64,000 nt of DNA from Flammeovirga pectinis (GCF_003970675.1 NZ_CP034562.1:4349501-4413500), one strand, 5' to 3'; positions 28,251 to 38,569 are shown, numbered from the stretch's first letter. The notes: generated from the sequence alone by a model not told the origin. Numbers and translations are program-made.

Positions 28251-28328
28251 TCAACTACACTATAGAGAGAAGTGTTTTTTAGTTTTGAAGAAGTGAAATG
28301 AATAGACTTAATCAAATACTTCTTGAAA

Positions 28329-30677
28329 ATGCAAAACCATTTTAAAACACTTCTTTTACTTCTTTTTTTTAGTATACTTAGTAGTGGTCAACTTATGGCT
28401 GCTGAACGAGATAACTTTAATAACAATTGGAAGTTTATAAAAGAAGAAGCTCCATTATCATTTAAAATAGAAGAAGTTATTGCCAATAATTTTAACGATG
28501 ATAATTGGGAAGCAGTACGTTTACCCCATTCTACAAGGTTAGAACCATTACCAGTAAATAACCAATGGCAGGGAATTTCTTGGTATAGAAAAGATTTCGA
28601 AATACCTGCATCGGCAACAGATAAACAGCTACTTATTGAGTTTGAGGCCGCCATGAATTTTACTCAAATCTGGATAAATGGAAGATTAGTAAAAGAACAC
28701 CAAGGAGGATATTTACCAATTGTAGTCGATGTAACAAGTTTAATAAAATTAAAAGGTGAAAATACGATTGTAGTCCGCTTAGATAATACAGATAATGAGG
28801 TAACTGGACCTAAACCTTTAAAGCGATTAGACTTTAATATGTATGGTGGGCTATATAGAAATGCATGGTTAATTAGTAAAAATAAAGTGCATATCACACA
28901 CCCAATCTTAGAAAATAAAGTAGCTGGTGGTGGTATTTTTGTAACTTACCCAATAGCTACAAAAGAAAAAGCAATTGTAAGTGTGCAAACACACGTTAGT
29001 AATTTAGGTAATACATCTCAGTTACATGTAGTTCAGGAAGTTCTAAAGGGGAATAAAGTAATAGCAAAAACAAAAAGCGAGAAATTCACTTTATTAAAAG
29101 ATAAAAGCCATACATTAAAGCAAGATTTATCCATTAAGAAGCCAAATTTATGGTCGATAGATCACCCAAATTTATATGCTCTTGTTACTAAAATCTATAA
29201 AGGAAAGGAACTAGTAGACGAAGAAACAACAACAATTGGAATCCGTAGAATGGAGTTTAAAGGGACTTCTTTTTATCTAAATGGAAAAGAAACATTTTTG
29301 AGAGGAGTCAACAGACATCAAGAGTATCCTTTTATTGGTTATGCATTATCTGATAATGCTCAAGTAAGAGATGCTATAAAAATAAAAAAAGCAGGTTTCG
29401 ATTATGTACGTTTATCACATTATCCGCAGTCTCCTGCATTTATGGACGCATGTGATTCTCTTGGGTTGGTAGTATTAGACGCAATTTTAGGTTGGCAATA
29501 TTATAACCCATCAGATGATTTTAGAAATCAGATGTTTAATGCAAGCAGAGATCTTATTAGAAGAGATAGAAACCATGCGTGCGTAATGGCATGGGAAGTT
29601 TCTTTAAACGAAACACAGATGCCTTTAGAGTTTAGAGAAAAGCTATCTGCGGTTGCTCACGAAGAATATCCGGGAGACCAATGTTTTACTGCAGGGTGGA
29701 TGGCAGATGGTTGGGATATTTATCTACAAGCACGTCAGCATAGAATACTCCATAAAAACAGCGGACATGTAGAAAAACCTTATTTAGTTTCTGAATATGG
29801 AGATTGGGAATATTATTCTAATAATGCAGGTTTAAACCAAGATAAAATGTCTAAAGATTTAAGGTTTAAAACAAGTAGTCGTCAGTTAAGAGCGTTTGGA
29901 GAAAAACGTTTATTGCAACAAGTAACGAATGTTCAAGAAGCTCATAATGATAATTTGACAACTTCTGCTTTTGCAGACAGTTATTGGGTAATGTACGATT
30001 ACACTAGAGGGTACCACCCAGATATTGAAAGTTCTGGATTAATGGATATTTTCCGTTTACCAAAATGGAGTTACTACTTCTATCAGAGTCAGAGATCGCC
30101 AACAAAAGCACACCCTGCAATGGTTAAAATTGGTAGTTATTGGCAAAAGAACTCGCCACTAAATCTACGTGTTTTTAGTAACTGCGATGAGGTGAAATTG
30201 TACTTAAATAATACATTAATTGGTACGCAAAAACCTGATAAAAATACAGCTTCAACGAACTTAAACCATCCACCATTTACTTTTAAAATGAATGCTTTTA
30301 AAGAAGGAACTCTAAAGGCTGTAGGTTATATAAATGGAAAAGAAATTACAACAGATATTGTAAGAACGCCAAAGCAACCTAAATCGGTTAAAATTACCAT
30401 TGATAAAAGTACTGTAGCTCTTGCATCTAATGTAAATGATGTAGTGTTTGTTTACTTTTCTATTGAAGATGAAAATGGAACTTTGGTAGCAGATTATGAT
30501 CAAAAAATTAATATAAAACTCAATGGAGATATAGAACTGATGAATGTTGGAGAGGTGAAGGCAGAAGCTGGAATAGGGACTGCATTAATTAGAATAAATT
30601 CTTTAGAAAAAGGGTTTTCAATTGAGGCAAATACAGCAGATAGTTTACATGGTTCTTATGAGTTTGGAGCATTATAA
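28329..30677 (+). CDS. GH2 beta-galactosidase-like enzyme
   Basis: I take the ATG at 28329 as start; the frame also opens with a TTG two codons earlier. The product is 782 residues with a signal peptide ending QLMAA. A sugar-binding jelly roll (about 30-190), an Ig-like domain (195-310) and a TIM barrel follow. Numbering from the ATG, Glu428 in WEVSLNET is the acid/base and Glu489 in VSEYGDW the nucleophile. It lacks the long C-terminal modules of the other GH2 enzyme at 5426, so the two probably act on different ends or linkages. It is followed by the sulfatase-GH110 operon, 143 nt away. The preceding AT-rich desert marks the border of the second locus block. Confidence 0.88.
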   Translation: MQNHFKTLLLLLFFSILSSGQLMAAERDNFNNNWKFIKEEAPLSFKIEEVIANNFNDDNWEAVRLPHSTRLEPLPVNNQWQGISWYRKDFEIPASATDKQLLIEFEAAMNFTQIWINGRLVKEHQGGYLPIVVDVTSLIKLKGENTIVVRLDNTDNEVTGPKPLKRLDFNMYGGLYRNAWLISKNKVHITHPILENKVAGGGIFVTYPIATKEKAIVSVQTHVSNLGNTSQLHVVQEVLKGNKVIAKTKSEKFTLLKDKSHTLKQDLSIKKPNLWSIDHPNLYALVTKIYKGKELVDEETTTIGIRRMEFKGTSFYLNGKETFLRGVNRHQEYPFIGYALSDNAQVRDAIKIKKAGFDYVRLSHYPQSPAFMDACDSLGLVVLDAILGWQYYNPSDDFRNQMFNASRDLIRRDRNHACVMAWEVSLNETQMPLEFREKLSAVAHEEYPGDQCFTAGWMADGWDIYLQARQHRILHKNSGHVEKPYLVSEYGDWEYYSNNAGLNQDKMSKDLRFKTSSRQLRAFGEKRLLQQVTNVQEAHNDNLTTSAFADSYWVMYDYTRGYHPDIESSGLMDIFRLPKWSYYFYQSQRSPTKAHPAMVKIGSYWQKNSPLNLRVFSNCDEVKLYLNNTLIGTQKPDKNTASTNLNHPPFTFKMNAFKEGTLKAVGYINGKEITTDIVRTPKQPKSVKITIDKSTVALASNVNDVVFVYFSIEDENGTLVADYDQKINIKLNGDIELMNVGEVKAEAGIGTALIRINSLEKGFSIEANTADSLHGSYEFGAL

Positions 30678-30740
30678 TTTAAAAAAATAGTGCTTTTAAA
30701 ATACTACTGATATACTACTGAGTACACTTAAATTATTGAG

Positions 30741-30759
30741 CGATACACTTTTTTATTGG
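30741..30759 (+). promoter_or_regulatory. Half-site of the locus dyad upstream of sulfatase-GH110 operon
   Basis: CGATAC-ACTTTTT-TATTGG. Only the left half (GATAC) fits, 61 nt before the sulfatase start codon. The N7 text ACTTT matches the one at 44169. This is weak on its own. Confidence 0.2.
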
Positions 30760-30820
30760 GTAATATAGACCTTACTAATACCTAATAAAAGGGGGTTTAT
30801 ACCATCAAAAAGTAATAAAA

Positions 30821-32320
30821 ATGGATGAAATGATATTTTTTAAACTTAAAGATCAGTCAAAGAGGCTACTGCCCGTATTTTTTGGGTGTCTAATGATTTT
30901 ATCGTTTTCTTGTCAGAAAATTGAGAAGATAACACAGGTAAATCAAACAAAAAAGAGCCAACCAAACGTTATTCTTTTTGTTGCAGACGACCACGGTAAA
31001 GATGCTCTTGGTTGTTATGGTAATGATGTGATTCAGACACCAAATTTGGATCAGTTATCGGAACAAGGAACCACATTTAATAATGCATATTGTACAAGTG
31101 CAAGTTGTGCAGCAAGTAGGTCTGTTATCCTTACAGGAAAGTTTGGACATGCCACAGGTTCTTATGGACATACGCACGATTATCATCATTTTAGCACCTA
31201 TGAAAACGAGAAATCTTTACCACTTCTTTTAGAAGACGAAGGGTACTATACAGCAAGAATTGGTAAGTACCATTTGGCACCAGAAAAGGTGTTTCATTTT
31301 GAAACTACGCTAAAGGCAAATCAAAGAAACACGGTACAAATGGCAGACAAATGTAAGCCAGTTTTTGAGAGTGAAAAACCTTTCTTTTTGTACTTCTGTA
31401 CAGGAGATCCACACAGAGGAGAATCAACAGGTTCTAATTGGTACGATCCTAATAGTTTTGGCAATAAAAGAGAAGGTTATAAAGGTGTAAAAACTGTAGC
31501 GTATAAACCAGAAGATGTGATTGTACCTTCGTTTTTACCAGACTCTAAAGAATCGAGAGAAGAATTAGCTCAATATTATGAGAGTGTTTCTCGTATAGAT
31601 CAAGGTTTTGGTAGACTAATGGAAAACTTAAAGGCATCTGGTAAATTAGAGAATACAATTGTTATTTATATTTCTGATAATGGAGTAGCATTTCCTGGAG
31701 CAAAAACAACATTGTACGAACCAGGTATGAATTTACCATGTATCATAAGAGACCCTTTCATTAAAGAAAAAGGAAAAACAAACGATGCAATGATCTCTTG
31801 GGTAGATTTAACTCCAACTATTCTCGATTATGTAGGTGCTGAATATAAAGAACAAGCGTTTCATGGCAGATCGTTTAAAAAGGCATTAGTTAATCAGGAT
31901 TCTACAGGCTTTAATGAAATTTTTGCCTCTCATATTTTTCATGAAATAACAATGTATTACCCAATGCGTGTGGTAAGACATAATAATTATAAACTGATCT
32001 ATAACATTGCACATAAATTAGATTATCCATTTGCTTCAGATCTATGGGTATCTTCTACTTGGCAACAAGTAAACAGAACAGAGGCTAAATATTATGGAAA
32101 AAGAACAGTAAAAGATTACTTAGAACGTGATGAATTTGAATTGTATGATTTAAAAAATGACCCAGATGAAGTGGTCAACCTAGCCAATAATGAGAACTAC
32201 AAAGAAGTTTTGGCTGATATGAAGGAAAGAATGCAAACTTTCCAAGAAGAAACTAACGATCCTTGGAAGTTATTCTGGAGTAGAGATTACAGTTTACAAG
32301 GGACAGGACTAGATTTATAA
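30821..32320 (+). CDS. Sulfatase (S1) with CAASR-type signature
   Basis: This 499-residue protein has a charged N-terminus and hydrophobic signal ending LSFSC (Cys31, an imperfect lipobox). Metal-binding ILFVADDHGKD (Asp56, Asp57) is followed by SCAASRSVILTG: Cys96 and Arg100 are kept, but the usual proline at position +2 is alanine. Maturases are known to accept Pro or Ala there. GKYHLAPEKV and YISDNGVAFPGAK are further family blocks, and DPHRGES replaces the common PHxP loop. The layout resembles heparan N-sulfatase-like members of S1. It is the first gene of an operon with the GH110 gene 11 nt downstream, so it probably exposes the galactose that GH110 removes. Confidence 0.9.
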   Translation: MDEMIFFKLKDQSKRLLPVFFGCLMILSFSCQKIEKITQVNQTKKSQPNVILFVADDHGKDALGCYGNDVIQTPNLDQLSEQGTTFNNAYCTSASCAASRSVILTGKFGHATGSYGHTHDYHHFSTYENEKSLPLLLEDEGYYTARIGKYHLAPEKVFHFETTLKANQRNTVQMADKCKPVFESEKPFFLYFCTGDPHRGESTGSNWYDPNSFGNKREGYKGVKTVAYKPEDVIVPSFLPDSKESREELAQYYESVSRIDQGFGRLMENLKASGKLENTIVIYISDNGVAFPGAKTTLYEPGMNLPCIIRDPFIKEKGKTNDAMISWVDLTPTILDYVGAEYKEQAFHGRSFKKALVNQDSTGFNEIFASHIFHEITMYYPMRVVRHNNYKLIYNIAHKLDYPFASDLWVSSTWQQVNRTEAKYYGKRTVKDYLERDEFELYDLKNDPDEVVNLANNENYKEVLADMKERMQTFQEETNDPWKLFWSRDYSLQGTGLDL

Positions 32321-32331
32321 GAAAAAATATT

Positions 32332-34161
32332 ATGTGTGACTACAAAAAAATTATACTACAACTTTTAAGTGTATTTGTCTTCTCATTTTCTGTGAACGCA
32401 GAAGAGGTAATAGTTTTAAAACCGAAAAAAGGAGACAGAACTTTAGCGTTGAGAACAGCTTTGGAACAAGTAAAAGGTAAAGAAATAAAACTCGTTTTTG
32501 AAAAAGGGACCTATTTCTTTGCTCCAGATTATGCTTACGAAGAGGATTGCTATATCACAAACCATGAGAATGGGATTAAAAAAATAGCCTTTCATCTCCA
32601 AGATTTTGATAAAGTAACAATAGAAGGGAACGGTTCAGACTTTATTTTTCATGGACAAATTCTTCCTTTTCAGTTTGATAATTGTAAGAATGTTTCTGTA
32701 AATGGAATAAATGTAGATTGGGATATTCCATTCAGTTTTCAAGGCGAGGTAATTGAAGTGAATCCAAAAGAAGAGTGGAGAATTATTAAACCGTTTAAAG
32801 AGGGATTTTCTTGGAATTTAAAGGGAGGAGCAATAGTTTTTCCTGCAATTGATGGTTTTAACTTTTCAATTTTAGGAAGCACATTACCTTTTAATAAGAC
32901 TACAAAAGCAGTAACATTTGGTGCAATTGACCAAACATGTAAACCAAATAGAGTAGAGAGATTACAGAACGGGAATCTTAAAATATATGAGAAATTGAAA
33001 TACTACCCTCCTGTAGGATCAATTGTACATTCTAAAGGAAAGAAAGGAGAAAATAGATATGCACCGGCTTTTCATATTATTCGTTCTAAAGATGTAGTTC
33101 TTGATAAAGTTATTGTTCACCATGCGTTAGGAATGGGTTTTCTTGCAGAAAAATCTGAAAATATCACGATAAAAAATAGTGGTGTTTACCTTAAAGACGG
33201 AACAGATAGAGTAGTTTCTAGCTTAGCAGATGCAACTCATTTTTGTAATGTAAAAGGCAATATTTTAATAGAAAATTCTCGCTTTGAAAATATGCTTGAT
33301 GATGGTACAAATGTACACGGAACATACGTTTTGGTAGATGAAATTGTAGATGAGAAAACGGTACGGGTAAAATTGGCTCATTTTCAACAAACAGGATTTG
33401 AATTTGCTGGAAAAGGAGATGAAATGTGGTTTATTCATGTACCAAGCCCGTCAAGAGCAGAAGTAAATACAGTAGATAGCGTAGAAATTATTAATTCAAC
33501 ATTTTCTGAAATTTCTTTTCAAGAAAACTTACCTATAACACTACGTAAAGGAGATGTTTTAGAGAACAAAACCTGGAACCCTACTTTTACAATGCGAGGA
33601 TGCGAAATTAAGAATCATAGAGCAAGAAATATTGTATTAAAAACGCCTTTAAAAACAGTTATCGAAAACAATAATCTCTCTTCAATGATGTCTTCAATTT
33701 TGTTTAGAGGAGAAACCTATTATTGGTTTGAATCTGGAGGAGTAGAAGATGTGTTAATTCAGAACAATACATTTACAAATTGTGCAACAGCGGGAAAAGA
33801 ACATGCCGTAATGTGGATAACTCCAAGGTTAGGAAAAGAATTTTCTACAGAAGAAGTATATGATAAAGGAATAAAGTTTATCAATAATACAATAAATACT
33901 TTTGATGCTAGAATTGTAAGAGCAGACCGTACTTCTGACCTATTGATTAAAGGAAATACGATTACAAAAACAACAGATTTCACACCTCTTTTTCCAGACA
34001 GCCCAATGTTTGACTTTGTAAACTGTGAGAAAGTAGAAATTAGTAATAATATATACAAAGGACCTAAACAAAATGGGATTTTATTGGATGATAAATCATC
34101 TAAAAAAGTAAAAATAAAAGACAATAAAGGTTTTGATATTATACCAAAATCAGAGATGTAA
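32332..34161 (+). CDS. GH110-type exo-alpha-1,3-galactosidase
   Basis: This 609-residue protein has a signal peptide ending FSVNA. The bulk is a right-handed parallel beta-helix with many N-N-x-F/I turns (IENSRFENM, IENNNLSSM, IQNNTFTN, INNTINTF, ISNNIYKG). The catalytic region is LADATHF (Asp300) followed 23 residues later by MLDDGTNVHGTY (Asp323, Asp324), the spacing and wording of the GH110 carboxylates. GH110 enzymes invert and release alpha-1,3-linked galactose; a marine member acts on desulfated lambda-carrageenan disaccharide. It is cotranscribed with the sulfatase ending 11 nt upstream and closed by a terminator. A second GH110 gene lies at 39114. Confidence 0.85.
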   Translation: MCDYKKIILQLLSVFVFSFSVNAEEVIVLKPKKGDRTLALRTALEQVKGKEIKLVFEKGTYFFAPDYAYEEDCYITNHENGIKKIAFHLQDFDKVTIEGNGSDFIFHGQILPFQFDNCKNVSVNGINVDWDIPFSFQGEVIEVNPKEEWRIIKPFKEGFSWNLKGGAIVFPAIDGFNFSILGSTLPFNKTTKAVTFGAIDQTCKPNRVERLQNGNLKIYEKLKYYPPVGSIVHSKGKKGENRYAPAFHIIRSKDVVLDKVIVHHALGMGFLAEKSENITIKNSGVYLKDGTDRVVSSLADATHFCNVKGNILIENSRFENMLDDGTNVHGTYVLVDEIVDEKTVRVKLAHFQQTGFEFAGKGDEMWFIHVPSPSRAEVNTVDSVEIINSTFSEISFQENLPITLRKGDVLENKTWNPTFTMRGCEIKNHRARNIVLKTPLKTVIENNNLSSMMSSILFRGETYYWFESGGVEDVLIQNNTFTNCATAGKEHAVMWITPRLGKEFSTEEVYDKGIKFINNTINTFDARIVRADRTSDLLIKGNTITKTTDFTPLFPDSPMFDFVNCEKVEISNNIYKGPKQNGILLDDKSSKKVKIKDNKGFDIIPKSEM

Positions 34162-34183
34162 TAAATTATAAAAATACTATTTA

Positions 34184-34225
34184 AGTGTGTGTTTATCTTC
34201 GCTACAAGATAGGCACACATTTTTT
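34184..34225 (+). terminator. Rho-independent terminator
   Basis: TGTGTG-TTTATCTT / AAGATA-GGCACACA forms a two-part stem around a short loop, followed by six T. It ends the sulfatase-GH110 operon. Confidence 0.85.
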
Positions 34226-34407
34226 GTAAAAAAACTTTATTTTATATCTAAAAATCAAATATTTTTCAAGTAATAAGTATCATTAATACACATAAAATCG
34301 TATATTTGATACTATAAATAATTATATTTTTTATTGATGAACATCTGTATAGAAATCGACTTATATACTTATTAATCAGCTATTAAATACTACACTTTAC
34401 AAAAGTA

Positions 34408-34426
34408 TCATACGTTATTTGTATGT
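34408..34426 (+). promoter_or_regulatory. Candidate regulator dyad just upstream of the hybrid sensor gene
   Basis: TCATAC-GTTATTT-GTATGT, with CATAC/GTATG arms and a 7-nt centre. The core TACGTTATTTGTAT is identical, on the opposite strand, to the site at 5341. It ends only 18 nt before the start codon, so binding here would more likely repress (autoregulation) than activate. Confidence 0.4.
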
Positions 34427-34444
34427 ACTAGATAAACAAAGATT

Positions 34445-37400
34445 ATGAGACAATTTTGCACTTTTTTTATTTGCTTCCTTGTTCTAGTTTTACCTATTAA
34501 ATCCTTTTCACAAGACGAAGGAATTAATCCGAAATTAATAAATAGTTATTCCATGCCACAAGGGTTATCTCATTATGGAGTTACCTCTGTTTTAGAAGAT
34601 CATAATGGTCTTTTATGGGTAGGAACTTTTGATGGCTTAAATTATTATGACGGCTTTGAGTTTAAAACTTTCAGAAATACAAATTCTGTTCATTACTTAA
34701 ATAGTAATCGTATTCGTTCTTTATTTCAAGACGAAAATAATACCATCTGGATAGGGTCAGACCATGGTGTAAATATCTATAATTATACAATAAAAAAGTT
34801 TAAGCAAGTCTATATTGTTCGTTCTAAAAAAGGAGTGAAATCTGGACCAATTGTAAGGCAAATATTACCCCTAAAAAATAGCGTGATTTGTGTTACTGAA
34901 TCACAAGGATTATTATTTTTTAATAAAAAAACAACAAAGTTAGAGAATACAATTCAGATGCCTGAAAAAACAGTGGTTTATAAGGCTGTTAAGACAACAA
35001 AAGATAAATTATTATTGGCAACCTCTAAAGGTTTATTTGCCGTAGATATTCCATCCAAAACACTTACGTCTTTATTAAAAAAGCAAATTCCTAGAGCAAG
35101 TGATTTGGCTATAGACAGTACAGGAACTATCTATTGCTTGGGTAATTCTGGTGTTGCATTATTGAAATTAGACCAACAAAAAGAATATAAATTGAAAGGA
35201 AAGTTCTTTCTAAATAAAAAGTTCTTAACGGTCTATGTAGATAAACAAGAAAATATTTGGTTGGGAGAAAGAGAAGAGGGATTAACGGTTCTTACTACAA
35301 ACGATTTTCTTGATAAGAGAAAGCCATTAAAGCAAATTACTGATAAAAAATATTATGGTTTAAGTAGGGTGAGTTTTTTACTTCCTGATGCTAAAAGTGG
35401 TTGTTGGGTAGGCTCATTTAGTACAGGTCTCTACCATTTACAATTAAAGCACCAAGAATTTAAATATTCTAATTTAAACACAGGGGGATCTAAACAATCT
35501 AATTCGAATCAGATTTTACATATTGATGTTTTAGACAGTACAAATGTTCTTTTAAACGTCCATTTTAAAGGCCTTATCAATTTTAACACTAAAACAGGAC
35601 AAATAGAAGAACTACCTAAGAACTTGAAAGTGTTTAAGTCTCTTACAGCAGGTTCTTTAATTATGGACCAAAAGGGAGGGCAGTTTATAAGACAAAATGC
35701 ACTATCAGGTAATTATCTTTACCAAGCCAAAGGGAGTTCGTTATGGCATGAAATACGTTATAAAGGACTTAATAATTTATCAACAGTTAAGATGAGGTCA
35801 TTAATTATTGATAAACATGGCTACCATTGGATGGGATGTAATGAAGGACTTTTTAGATTGAAAATAGAAAAAAATGGAGTTGTAAGTAGTGCAGAATTTA
35901 TAGATGAATATCCTGTAGGTTCAGGTAAATCTTTTAAAGAGCTACGTTACGTTTATGAAGATCCAAAGTATAATTTTATTTGGATAGGAACAAAGCAAGA
36001 TGGTCTCTTTAGGTTAAATAACAATCCTAAAAGAACGTTAGCTAAAATGAAAACACAACAGTTTGTTCATTCCGATGAAAATAGGTATTCTTTATCGAGT
36101 AACTTTGTGTCTTGTATTCAAAGGTTACCCAATGGTCAGCTGTGGATAGGAACTGAACAAGGAGGTATTTGTGAAGTTGAAAACAGCCAATTAGCTTGTA
36201 CTTTTAAAAGTTATACAGAGAAAGAGGGGCTAGACAATAATACCGTAAAATCTATATTGTATGATAAGCAAGATAATTTATGGATTACTACAAATAATGG
36301 TATAAATGAGTTTAACATTAAAACAAAAAAGTTTAGAAATTATTCTATTGAAGATGGTGTAATAGTATCTCCATTTGTATCTGCAGAAGGGTACTTAAAA
36401 GATGGTAGAATGGTATTTGGCGGTGGAAATGGAGTGTGTTATTTTAACCCAGATGAGATTACAAATGAAGTACCTTTATCTAATTTATTATTAGGCGATT
36501 TTAAGGTGTTTAATCAAACCATTAATCCATTAGATACTTTAAATAATAAAGTAATTCTTACTAAGGCCTTAAACGAAACAAAGAAAATAGAATTAGATTA
36601 TAATGAGAATGTATTTTCTATTGAGCTTATTTCTTTGCACTTTTCTAATGCTAAAAGCAATTTAGTAAAGTACAGATTGCTACCCCAAGATAAAGAATGG
36701 GTAATAACAACTTCGGAGATGAAAGTGGCCAACTTTAATGGTTTGCCCCCTGGTAAATATACTTTCCAAGCCTCTACATCGAATACTAAAAAAGAATGGT
36801 CGGCAATTAGAGAAATACAGTTGGTAATTAACCCTCCAATTTGGAAAACAGTTTGGGCATATATTTTATACGTAATAATTGTATTACTAATTTTATTTGT
36901 TGTTGTAAAATTCTTGCTTCGTTTAAATACTTTAAAACACGAGTTACATATTGAACAAATTGAGAGAAATAGAATAGACGAATTGAATAAAACAAAGATT
37001 CGCTTATTTATGAATATCTCTCATGAGTTTAGAACACCACTAACTTTAATAGTGGGACCTTTACAGATTTTACTTAAAATGTTTAAGTCTAATCAAGATG
37101 CTTTTCAACATCTTAATCTTATAGAAAGACAATCTAAAAAGATGTTTCAATTGGTAAATCAGGTACAAGATTTCCAAAAAGCAGAACAGAGTCTTTTAAA
37201 ATTAAAAATGAAAAGTTTTGATTTCACTGAGTTAATTACTGAAGTGAAAAAGGATTTTGATCAATTAGCAGAGCACACAGAAAAAATATTTAAAATAGAA
37301 GGAGAAGCTAATAAGTTATTTGTCGTAGCTGATAAGCCAAAATTGGAAATCATTTTAAATAACTTATTAAATAATGCTTTTAAGTTCACTCAAAAAGGAG

Positions 37401-38569
37401 ATGCGATTACATTAAGTTATGGTATTAAAGATGGAGAGCTATTTTTCTCTGTTAAAGACACAGGTATTGGAATTAATCAAGCAGATTTACCTCATATTTT
37501 TGATCGGTATTATCAATCTGAAGAAATAAATACGGCTACTATTGGTTCTGGAATTGGTTTAGCTTTTTCGAAGAAAATTGTAGAGTTACATTATGGTAAA
37601 ATTTCTGTAGATAGTACAAAAGAAGAAGGTACAGTTTTTAGTGTCCTCCTTCCTGTACAAGTAAGTAAAGACGATACCTTTAATGAAAATAGATTTAATG
37701 AAATTCTAACTTCTGAATCTGATGATGAAAAGCAAAAATTACATCCAAATAGTTTTGAGCTTCCTACAAATCTTATAGACAAAACATTGAAAGAATTAAA
37801 CATCTATTATGTAGAAGATAATGATGATTTAAGAGACTTTGTGTATACATCTCTTTCTGAATTTTTTAATGTAACAGCATTCGAGAATGGAAAGAAATGT
37901 ATGGATAAGATAGAAGAAGAATGGCCAGATTTAATTATTAGTGATATTCTGATGCCAGAGATGAACGGCTTAGAACTTTGTAGTGCTATTAAAACGGATG
38001 TAAGAACTAGTCATATTCCTGTGTTGTTACTTACTTCTAGATCTTCTATAGACGATCAAGTAACAGGTTTAGAAAGTGGGGCAGATGCCTACATTAGCAA
38101 ACCTTTTGATCTAAAACATTTAGTAGCTACTACGCAGATGCTATTAAAGAATAGACAGAAGCTAAGAGAAAGATTTAGAATTGATTTTCCTGTAGAAGTC
38201 GAAAAAAAGAACAACAATAAGAGCGATAGAGTTTTTATGGAGAAGCTCTACGAACTTATGGAGGAACATCTTGATAATGAAGAATTAGATATCAATATAT
38301 TTATCAAGGAACTGCACCTTAATAGAACACACTTTTACCAAAAAGTAAAAGCAATTACAAACTATACACCATATGAACTATTAAAATTGTATCGCCTTAA
38401 AAAAGCAGCTGAGTTTATAGTAAATGAGAAGCTAACCGTTTCTGAAGTGTATTTAAGAACAGGTTTTAAGAGCAGAACACACTTTAGTAGAATGTTTAAA
38501 GAACATTATGGCGTTACACCAGGGAAATACGGCAAAGAGGTTGAGAAACCAAAAACTGTAGAGGTATAA
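34445..38569 (+). CDS. Hybrid two-component system sensor/regulator of the galactan locus
   Basis: This 1374-residue protein joins sensor and regulator. After a signal peptide come about 14 two-component propeller repeats (25-690; DHNGLLWVGTFDGLNYYD, NNTIWIGSDHGVN), a Y_Y_Y domain (about 725-800) and one membrane helix (about 805-827). The kinase has His860 in NISHEFRTPLT and ATP-binding blocks NNAFKFTQKG, DTGIGI and GSGIGLAFS. The receiver has Asp1167 in LIISDILMPEMNG, and a C-terminal AraC-type DNA-binding domain (about 1270-1365) ends EHYGVTPGKY. In Bacteroidota such proteins bind an oligosaccharide in the periplasm and switch on the neighbouring locus. It lies between the two GH110 operons, so it probably controls both. 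Confidence 0.96.
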   Translation: MRQFCTFFICFLVLVLPIKSFSQDEGINPKLINSYSMPQGLSHYGVTSVLEDHNGLLWVGTFDGLNYYDGFEFKTFRNTNSVHYLNSNRIRSLFQDENNTIWIGSDHGVNIYNYTIKKFKQVYIVRSKKGVKSGPIVRQILPLKNSVICVTESQGLLFFNKKTTKLENTIQMPEKTVVYKAVKTTKDKLLLATSKGLFAVDIPSKTLTSLLKKQIPRASDLAIDSTGTIYCLGNSGVALLKLDQQKEYKLKGKFFLNKKFLTVYVDKQENIWLGEREEGLTVLTTNDFLDKRKPLKQITDKKYYGLSRVSFLLPDAKSGCWVGSFSTGLYHLQLKHQEFKYSNLNTGGSKQSNSNQILHIDVLDSTNVLLNVHFKGLINFNTKTGQIEELPKNLKVFKSLTAGSLIMDQKGGQFIRQNALSGNYLYQAKGSSLWHEIRYKGLNNLSTVKMRSLIIDKHGYHWMGCNEGLFRLKIEKNGVVSSAEFIDEYPVGSGKSFKELRYVYEDPKYNFIWIGTKQDGLFRLNNNPKRTLAKMKTQQFVHSDENRYSLSSNFVSCIQRLPNGQLWIGTEQGGICEVENSQLACTFKSYTEKEGLDNNTVKSILYDKQDNLWITTNNGINEFNIKTKKFRNYSIEDGVIVSPFVSAEGYLKDGRMVFGGGNGVCYFNPDEITNEVPLSNLLLGDFKVFNQTINPLDTLNNKVILTKALNETKKIELDYNENVFSIELISLHFSNAKSNLVKYRLLPQDKEWVITTSEMKVANFNGLPPGKYTFQASTSNTKKEWSAIREIQLVINPPIWKTVWAYILYVIIVLLILFVVVKFLLRLNTLKHELHIEQIERNRIDELNKTKIRLFMNISHEFRTPLTLIVGPLQILLKMFKSNQDAFQHLNLIERQSKKMFQLVNQVQDFQKAEQSLLKLKMKSFDFTELITEVKKDFDQLAEHTEKIFKIEGEANKLFVVADKPKLEIILNNLLNNAFKFTQKGDAITLSYGIKDGELFFSVKDTGIGINQADLPHIFDRYYQSEEINTATIGSGIGLAFSKKIVELHYGKISVDSTKEEGTVFSVLLPVQVSKDDTFNENRFNEILTSESDDEKQKLHPNSFELPTNLIDKTLKELNIYYVEDNDDLRDFVYTSLSEFFNVTAFENGKKCMDKIEEEWPDLIISDILMPEMNGLELCSAIKTDVRTSHIPVLLLTSRSSIDDQVTGLESGADAYISKPFDLKHLVATTQMLLKNRQKLRERFRIDFPVEVEKKNNNKSDRVFMEKLYELMEEHLDNEELDINIFIKELHLNRTHFYQKVKAITNYTPYELLKLYRLKKAAEFIVNEKLTVSEVYLRTGFKSRTHFSRMFKEHYGVTPGKYGKEVEKPKTVEV

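Noticed and set aside
28004-28315. A 103-codon minus-strand frame
   Set aside because: No signal, motif or ribosome-binding context; it overlaps the better-looking small plus-strand frame and the presumed GH2 promoter.
33759-34220. A 153-codon minus-strand frame
   Set aside because: It is antisense to the GH110 gene and terminator, and its text has no family features.
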